This document shows positions 59,309-64,000 of a stretch of 64,000 bases of DNA, in pieces. The position numbers and the translations under genes were made by a program. Each line of letters opens with the position of its first letter. Positions within the stretch are counted from its first letter, which is position 1. Origin of the DNA: Infirmifilum lucidum (lineage in GTDB: Archaea; Thermoproteota; Thermoprotei; Thermofilales; Thermofilaceae); assembly GCF_014876775.1 (NCBI RefSeq), contig NZ_CP062310.1, positions 1,217,699 to 1,281,698 on the forward strand, read 5' to 3'. Below the pieces are notes generated by a model. It worked only from the letters and a program-made list of their open reading frames with translations. It did not search any database and was not told the origin of the DNA.

Positions 59309-60014
59309 CCCCGTGGTTAAACTCACATCGCTCTTAATAGCGATTTTCCATGTAGCCCTACTCCAGAACGTGGTTGTAACGATTTCACACCTGTTACTGG
59401 CACTCTCCCTTGCGATATTATCTAGGCCTAAAGTAAATAGGGTTGTCGCGACAGGGATCGCCTCTACACTTATAGGGTACACATGGGTCACTTATACACT
59501 CTACGTAGTTAACGTGAAGCTAGACCCTCAAATAGCTCTAGCGAAAACGTTGCTACTGTCTTCAAGGATACTCATCGTAATGCTCTACTCGCTGTTTTTC
59601 GCCTCAACCACTAGGCCAAAGGATCTGGCAACCTCCATGACATTACAACTTAAAGTCCCCTACGAATATGCCTTCCTGTCCTTTGTCACTCTCAGAATGT
59701 TCCCCATAATCAAGCGGGATCTTGAAAACATCATAGCCTTCAGGAAGATGAAAGGCTACATAAAGGTGAGCAGACCATGGAACCTCATTCTCTCGATGAT
59801 AACACCACTGTTGTTTACAACTGTTAGGAGGTCAGTGTTAATGGGGATATCTATGGAGGCTAGAGGGTTCGGCAAGTACCCGAAAAGAACATTCCTATAC
59901 GAGACGCAAATAACTCCGCGGGACATAGCATTCCTTCTATCTGTTCTCTCGGTAGTTTCTGCCTCGACTCTCTTCTCGTATATTCTCGGAGCACCCTTGG
60001 AAGTCTCACTTTAG
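59286..60014 (+). CDS. ykoC: ECF transporter T-component YkoC
   Basis: A 242-residue T-component with about five membrane segments. After LRMFPIIKRDLENI the pair of cytoplasmic coupling motifs follows: RKMKGY region and SMEARGFG (ARG, the typical S/A-R-G ECF-T motif). ATG 59286 is inside the ykoD end (23-nt overlap), preceded by GGGTGG. With YkoE and YkoD it completes one ECF importer in a single operon. Confidence 0.87.
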   Translation: MDSLKRLNPVVKLTSLLIAIFHVALLQNVVVTISHLLLALSLAILSRPKVNRVVATGIASTLIGYTWVTYTLYVVNVKLDPQIALAKTLLLSSRILIVMLYSLFFASTTRPKDLATSMTLQLKVPYEYAFLSFVTLRMFPIIKRDLENIIAFRKMKGYIKVSRPWNLILSMITPLLFTTVRRSVLMGISMEARGFGKYPKRTFLYETQITPRDIAFLLSVLSVVSASTLFSYILGAPLEVSL

Positions 60015-60764
60015 AATAGCTTCTTTAACTTCACGGAAACCCCTAACACCGTAGATACAGTTCCAGGGCCTCGCCTCTACCTCCTTGATCTGCTTACCAC
60101 CACCAATAATTACTCCTGCACTCTTTTCCCCTGCGACAACCGCGCCCAAGCTAAAAGTGTCTCCTAGCCCGAGCTGGCTCTGAGTTATAGGCATAATGTG
60201 GGCGAAACCAAATATAGCCCCGAGAAGGGGTCTAATGACCAGGACATCGCTTATTGCCCCCTTTTTGACCACTCTTTCCCACTTTCTCAGAAATCCCCCC
60301 TTCATAACTACGGAGTCCTGCGTGACGTAGTACTCAAAACTCCTCCTATAGACTTCTACACCTAGCACGCCTATGATAGAAGCCACGCCTAGCACTCCGC
60401 ACCTTGCTAAATACCCTCCGTCCAGAACGCGAAGGAACCTAGCTATCTCTGGGAGTGCGTAGCTTACAGATACAAATAGCAAGGGCTTGGCGTCTACGTG
60501 CATGAGCCAGTCCAACACGCAGACCGTCACCGCGATTACAGCCCCCATTGCATAGATCAGGCTGTAGGGCTCGCTGAGCCCAGTAACCCAGTTAGTGACG
60601 AAGGCTAGAGAGGAAAGGAAGCTCTTGATACTGACTGGCGCGAAGCCCCAGAGAGCTAAGGCTACGAGCTGGCTCCATGCCGGCGTAGAGTACAGGGAAA
60701 ACATGCCCAGGAAAGAGGCGAACGAGGGCTTGCCCCTCCACAAAACCCTTTGCTCTGGCTCCAC
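60006..60764 (-). CDS. PH-like domain membrane protein
   Basis: A 252-residue protein with a polar N-terminus (VLWRGKPSFASFLGM), about four or five membrane segments (20-160), then a C-terminal PH-like domain (165-250; YYVTQDSVVMKGGFLRKWERVVKKGAISDVLVIRP). The pattern resembles the bPH2/YdbT-type PH family. It overlaps ykoC convergently by 9 nt. Function unknown; related proteins are membrane-associated. Confidence 0.75.
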   Translation of the reverse strand: MEPEQRVLWRGKPSFASFLGMFSLYSTPAWSQLVALALWGFAPVSIKSFLSSLAFVTNWVTGLSEPYSLIYAMGAVIAVTVCVLDWLMHVDAKPLLFVSVSYALPEIARFLRVLDGGYLARCGVLGVASIIGVLGVEVYRRSFEYYVTQDSVVMKGGFLRKWERVVKKGAISDVLVIRPLLGAIFGFAHIMPITQSQLGLGDTFSLGAVVAGEKSAGVIIGGGKQIKEVEARPWNCIYGVRGFREVKEAILK

Positions 60765-60801
60765 AAGTTAAGGCAGAAAGCGCTATTTTAAATTATTTTG
60801 C

Positions 60802-61311
60802 TCACGGCATCATTTGAGACGCTTTTCTTATAATGGGATTCTTTTCCAGGGGCTTGACAAGCAAGGCTGCGAGGAGCACAGATATTAGTGTTTGACCAAA
60901 TGTATCCCTGAAGAGGGATACAAGTGCTGGCGCGCGCCCCTTCACGAAAACATTGACGACGAAGTAAGTAAAGCTCATTACGAGGCCGGCTGCTATCATC
61001 GCTATTACCTGGACTTTAAGGCCCTTGCCTTTACCCATGCCAGCTATGTAGCCTTGGAGCCCGTGCGCTACAAGGGTAACATACCACCTCGGGTAGCCCA
61101 CAACTATGTCTGCTAGCGTTGGCCCGATTAGGCCTACAGCAAGTCCAGCACTGCTACCGAAAAGGAGCGACGCTAAGTAGATTATGGTGTCGCCGACGTG
61201 TGTAAAGCCCCTTGTGGGGCTTGGAACAGCCGATACCGAGGTTAAAGCCGCAGTGAGAGCGGAGAAAATTGCGACAACTGCCAGGAATACGCTCAGCCTC
61301 TTCTGACTCAC
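60802..61311 (-). CDS. ECF transporter S-component of unknown substrate
   Basis: A 169-residue membrane protein with five or six hydrophobic segments. The block PSPTRGFTHVGDTIIYLASLLFG...GPTLADIVVGYPRWYVTLVAHGLQGYIAG is typical of the PF07155-like ECF S-components. It lacks its own ATPase and T-component nearby on this strand, so it would use a shared module, possibly YkoCD 0.8 kb away. It lies 10 nt after an unknown gene in a minus-strand operon headed by a purine nucleoside phosphorylase, so a purine base or nucleoside substrate is a reasonable guess. Confidence 0.82.
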   Translation of the reverse strand: MSQKRLSVFLAVVAIFSALTAALTSVSAVPSPTRGFTHVGDTIIYLASLLFGSSAGLAVGLIGPTLADIVVGYPRWYVTLVAHGLQGYIAGMGKGKGLKVQVIAMIAAGLVMSFTYFVVNVFVKGRAPALVSLFRDTFGQTLISVLLAALLVKPLEKNPIIRKASQMMP

Positions 61312-61321
61312 GGTAGTGACA

Positions 61322-61768
61322 TCACGGGCTGGAATTTAAGGTTTTCTCCAATAACTGCTGTACCTTTGAGAGGTACCTGGAAACCTTAACGGCCTGGTCA
61401 CTGACCTCTAAGGCTTTACCCCCCTCTATAACGTAGTGTTTAGCCTGTATACTCTTGTGAGTGACCTTCAGAGCCTCTTCTACTGCATGGTGTAGCCCCA
61501 CACAGTGTGGAGAACCGTCGACGGTCAGAACTACAACTTCCTCTAGGTCTACCCTAGCGAACATGGATGCAAGCTTGAGGGCAACTACGTTGAAATGCTC
61601 GGCCTCTAGGCAGACAGCCAGTGGGACTCTCTCGAGTCTGAACTCTTCGAAAATCTCTGGGTATTCGTCTCTAACGCAGGAGCCATAAACTAGAATCCTT
61701 CGCGTGTCTCGAATGAGTTTCGAGGCAACGTTTACCTCTGTTAGGCGTTTATAGGCGCAATCAGCCAA
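61322..61768 (-). CDS. Unrecognised protein between PNP and ECF S-component
   Basis: A 148-residue alpha/beta protein. It has two N-terminal Cys (C4 and C26 in VYGSCVRDEY), C48 region AVCLEAEHFN, and a central VLTVDGSPHCVGLHHAVEEALK with Cys/His residues that could bind a metal or cluster. No family recognised. It is 4 nt from the stop of the phosphorylase gene and 10 nt from the ECF gene, so it belongs to that operon. A role in nucleoside handling is inferred from position only. Confidence 0.65.
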   Translation of the reverse strand: MADCAYKRLTEVNVASKLIRDTRRILVYGSCVRDEYPEIFEEFRLERVPLAVCLEAEHFNVVALKLASMFARVDLEEVVVLTVDGSPHCVGLHHAVEEALKVTHKSIQAKHYVIEGGKALEVSDQAVKVSRYLSKVQQLLEKTLNSSP

Positions 61769-61772
61769 AATA

Positions 61773-62483
61773 CTACACCTTTATACTTACGAGGCTATCG
61801 AGTACGAGCTCGCCTCCAAGCCTGAGCTTCTCGGCAAGCTCCCCCTCTGAAACCATCCTCTTTTCAGGCTCAAGGAGGTGTCCATTTACAAGCAGGAGAG
61901 CCGCGCTTTTAATCCTCCTCAACATGGCTATAGAGAATAGTGTTGCGCACTCCATCTCGACGCTCAGGGCGCCGAAGCTGGCCCACTTCTCTGCGAGGCT
62001 CTTGTCCTCCGCGTAGAAAGCATCACTGCTGACGACCGGCCCTGCGTGCACTTTGAGGCCTCTCTGTAGCCCTTTGGAATAGAGTGTCCACGCCAGGGTT
62101 AAGTCGGGGGATGCGGAGACATTGAGGTCGCCGAAATACTGCCTGAAAAAGCCGCCGTGAACATAGTGAGCAGACGTAGGAACGATGAAGTCTCCAATTG
62201 CCACCTCCCTGCTAATCCCCCCGGTTGTGCCGAACCTTATAATTGCCTTGGCACCCGCCTGAACCAGCTCCTCGAAGACTATTGCGGCACCCGGGCCACC
62301 CATCCCATGTGTCGCGATGGTGACTTCTAAACCCCTCCACGAGCCGTTGTAGACCAGCAACCCTCTGTTATCGTTGACGAGCACGGGGTTAACAAGCATA
62401 CTTGCGAGGAGTTTTGCCCTGCCCGGATCCCCGACTGCTATGACTCTTGGAGCTACACGCTCAGCCTTGATGTGGAAGGGCAT
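61773..62483 (-). CDS. Purine nucleoside phosphorylase paralog 2
   Basis: NP-I family, 236 residues. Motifs: GDPGRAKLL (phosphate), THGMGGPGAAIVFEEL, RFGTTGG, and SVEMECATLFSIA (ribose). It differs from the other two copies at the glycine loop (THGMGG versus THGIGA) and in FGTTGG versus FGTCGG, so a different base preference is likely. It heads an operon with an unknown protein and an ECF S-component. It is separated from the third copy by the FkbM gene. Confidence 0.9.
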   Translation of the reverse strand: MPFHIKAERVAPRVIAVGDPGRAKLLASMLVNPVLVNDNRGLLVYNGSWRGLEVTIATHGMGGPGAAIVFEELVQAGAKAIIRFGTTGGISREVAIGDFIVPTSAHYVHGGFFRQYFGDLNVSASPDLTLAWTLYSKGLQRGLKVHAGPVVSSDAFYAEDKSLAEKWASFGALSVEMECATLFSIAMLRRIKSAALLLVNGHLLEPEKRMVSEGELAEKLRLGGELVLDSLVSIKV

Positions 62484-62514
62484 ACTTCTAACCCGGAGAG
62501 GAAGTATTTTAGCG

Positions 62515-63285
62515 TTACCTCCTCCTCACTGCATAGAGGAAACTTTGAAACGGCACATCTTCATCCCTTACAACATAGACGCTGTAGCCAGCGCTCAGAA
62601 TATCGCTGAGCTGCCTCGCGTATGAAAAACCTTCATGCAATTCAACCACTATCCTTTCAACGCCAAATTGCTCCAGGGCCTCTAGTGATTTTTCGAAGAC
62701 ACGCTTTTCGACACCTTCTATATCGACTTTTAAGAGGTCAATCCTCCTAAAGCCCGACGCTTGGAATACGTCCAGAAGGGTGACTTTCGGGACTATGATT
62801 TCTCTAGCAACACTGGTAAACTCATCTACGTACTCTCGTAGGAGAGAAGAGTTCACCATGCTCAACCCTACATAGAACCTGCCGGCCCCCCTCTCACTGT
62901 CTACGGCTCTACAGAGTACTCTAGCCCTATCAGCACCCCCCTGCAAGGCTACATTCCAGATAGTGTACATACAGGAAACAGGGTTAGCCTCTACTGAGAC
63001 TACGCGAGACTTACGAGACAACCGGAGTGCCCTAACTGTGTAGAAGCCGAGGTAGGCGCCCAGGTCAACAATACTGTGAGCCTCTGCCGGCGAGAACTCG
63101 GGAAACCTCTCGTAATCCCTATATACAAATATGTGCTCAATATTACGCTTAGCCTCCTCAACTTCTGATACCGGGATCACGAAGTGGTATGGAGGGAACG
63201 GAATAACCGTACTACTCGAGCCGAGTAATTCCGGGACAACACTCGTCTTCTCTAACATCCTCAGAAAGAGACTAACCCCACCCAT
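62515..63285 (-). CDS. FkbM-family methyltransferase
   Basis: A 256-residue SAM methyltransferase. The N-terminal 70 residues include EVEEAKRNIEHIFVYRDYE; motif I is VDLGAYLGFYTVRAL (about 78-92) and VSVEANPVSCMYT is motif II; the C-terminal RIDLLKVDIEGVEKRVF is the FkbM signature. FkbM-type enzymes O-methylate sugars or small molecules. It sits between two purine phosphorylases (31- and 10-nt gaps), so nucleoside 2'-/sugar methylation or a glycan role are both open. Confidence 0.88.
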   Translation of the reverse strand: MGGVSLFLRMLEKTSVVPELLGSSSTVIPFPPYHFVIPVSEVEEAKRNIEHIFVYRDYERFPEFSPAEAHSIVDLGAYLGFYTVRALRLSRKSRVVSVEANPVSCMYTIWNVALQGGADRARVLCRAVDSERGAGRFYVGLSMVNSSLLREYVDEFTSVAREIIVPKVTLLDVFQASGFRRIDLLKVDIEGVEKRVFEKSLEALEQFGVERIVVELHEGFSYARQLSDILSAGYSVYVVRDEDVPFQSFLYAVRRR

Positions 63286-63295
63286 TGTGTAAAGC

Positions 63296-64000
63296 CTATA
63301 TCTTCACGGAGACTACAGCGTCGAGGACTGCACGCGAAGCCTTATCCACCGCCTCGCGCAACTCTTCAGCCGTAGCCATTTTCGCGTAAACCTCTCCAAT
63401 AACATCGCTCACGACGAAAGCAGCTCCAGCTTTTACACCCCGAATTCTGGACAAAACCATCAGAGTTGCCGCCTCCATGTCAACAGCTATCATACCCCTC
63501 TTAATCCACTCGTTGAGGAAGTCTACGCCAGCATAGAAATTGTCACTGCTTATCACCGGCCCAAGAAAGTACCGCAGCCCTCTTTCCTCGGCCTTCTCGA
63601 CAAGGCTCTTCAAGACTTCATAGTCGGGCACAGCTACTAGGCAATCCCCCCTAGTGTACGTGTTCAGCGTGCCGCCGGGGACGTACGATGCCCCTGTGGC
63701 AATGACGAAGTCTCCAACTCTCATCTCCTTCAAGAATCCACCACAAGTGCCGAATCTGACGATGAGCTTCGCGCCCAGCATTATCAGCTCTTCGAAAACA
63801 ATGGCAGCTGAAGGTGCGCCAATGCCGTGCGTAGCAACGGTCACGTCTACGCCTCTCCACTTGCCAGTGTAGACGAGGAACCCCCTGTTCTCGTTAACGA
63901 GTCTCGCATCTTCAAGTAGTGTTGAAAGCTGCTTTACGCGGGCAGGATCACCTGAAGCAACAACTCTAGGTGCAATGTCTCCAGGTTTAGCCAGTATGTG
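63296..64000 (-). CDS. Purine nucleoside phosphorylase paralog 3 (5' end beyond window)
   Basis: NP-I family protein whose N-terminus runs off the right edge; the first visible residues are HILAKPGDIAPRVVASGD. Motifs: SGDPARVKQL (phosphate), THGIGAPSAAI, VRFGTCGGFL, and AVDMEAATLMVLS, where the ribose motif is DMEA instead of EMES/EMEC. It is closer to the copy at 7.0 kb in the THGIGAPSAAI and GTCG segments. The 3' end is 10 nt upstream of the FkbM gene. About 235 codons are visible. Confidence 0.9.
   Translation of the reverse strand, partial: HILAKPGDIAPRVVASGDPARVKQLSTLLEDARLVNENRGFLVYTGKWRGVDVTVATHGIGAPSAAIVFEELIMLGAKLIVRFGTCGGFLKEMRVGDFVIATGASYVPGGTLNTYTRGDCLVAVPDYEVLKSLVEKAEERGLRYFLGPVISSDNFYAGVDFLNEWIKRGMIAVDMEAATLMVLSRIRGVKAGAAFVVSDVIGEVYAKMATAEELREAVDKASRAVLDAVVSVKI

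Noticed and set aside
1-64000. CRISPR arrays, transposases, integrated elements
   Set aside because: No spaced repeats, insertion-sequence ends or phage genes were seen; XerA is the housekeeping recombinase by length and context.

Overview
The window is a dense, insertion-free stretch of archaeal chromosome. The gene set points to a hyperthermophilic member of the Thermoproteota (Crenarchaeota): archaeal CTP-dependent riboflavin kinase, AMP phosphorylase, TYW3, XerA, archaemetzincin, tungsten aldehyde ferredoxin oxidoreductase, ThiR, geranylgeranyl diphosphate synthase and geranylgeranyl reductase, plus C/D-box guide RNAs. Many genes start 0-10 nt after the expected transcription start (a TATA-like box about 26 nt upstream), so leaderless mRNAs are common; genes inside operons carry GGAGG/GGTG-type ribosome sites. 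The missing purine synthesis genes together with three purine nucleoside phosphorylases would fit a Thermofilum-like organism, but this is an inference from gene content, not a proven placement. No rRNA, tRNA, CRISPR array, transposase or phage gene was seen.

Layout. 1-6.3 kb: partial membrane protein, ileS, tatC, an Asp-ligated ferredoxin and a membrane-anchored gluzincin. 6.3-8.4 kb: phosphoesterase, purine nucleoside phosphorylase, TYW3. 8.3-11.5 kb: metal ABC transporter with a NikR-type repressor and GTGCAC palindromes in the divergent promoter. 11.5-11.85 kb: intergenic stretch with a C/D-box sRNA. 11.85-18.2 kb: aminopropyltransferase, biotin carboxylase, TatD, then an isoprenoid lipid block (GGPP synthase, methyltransferase, PadR regulator, geranylgeranyl reductase). 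18.2-28.8 kb: sugar nucleotidyltransferase, enolase, HD phosphohydrolase, DegT aminotransferase, ADP-forming acyl-CoA synthetase beta, a second C/D sRNA with a probable 23S rRNA target, a BFN/XerA operon, nicotinamidase, small regulators, archaemetzincin. 28.9-36.5 kb: riboflavin kinase, aldehyde ferredoxin oxidoreductase with a MoaD-like protein, AMP phosphorylase, a divergent UbiD. 36.5-43.7 kb: zinc-ribbon proteins, an SPFH protein, CinA-like protein and a GlmS/nucleotidyltransferase/glycosyltransferase operon for amino-sugar polysaccharide.

44-64 kb: an aminotransferase with a 7-codon leader ORF; an operon of a Ras-like GTPase with three unrecognised proteins (46.2-49.4 kb); a radical SAM/SPASM enzyme, LysE exporter and B12-radical SAM enzyme in a row (51.4-54.9 kb); TrmB-like and ThiR regulators; a YkoEDC thiamine/HMP ECF transporter with candidate ThiR operators; then a minus-strand run with a second ECF S-component, two purine nucleoside phosphorylases, an unknown protein and a FkbM methyltransferase.

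The best candidates for something undescribed are the GTPase operon, the two-radical-SAM plus exporter block, and the purine phosphorylase/ECF S-component/unknown-protein operon. The best newly visible non-coding genes are the two C/D sRNAs, both with their own promoters.
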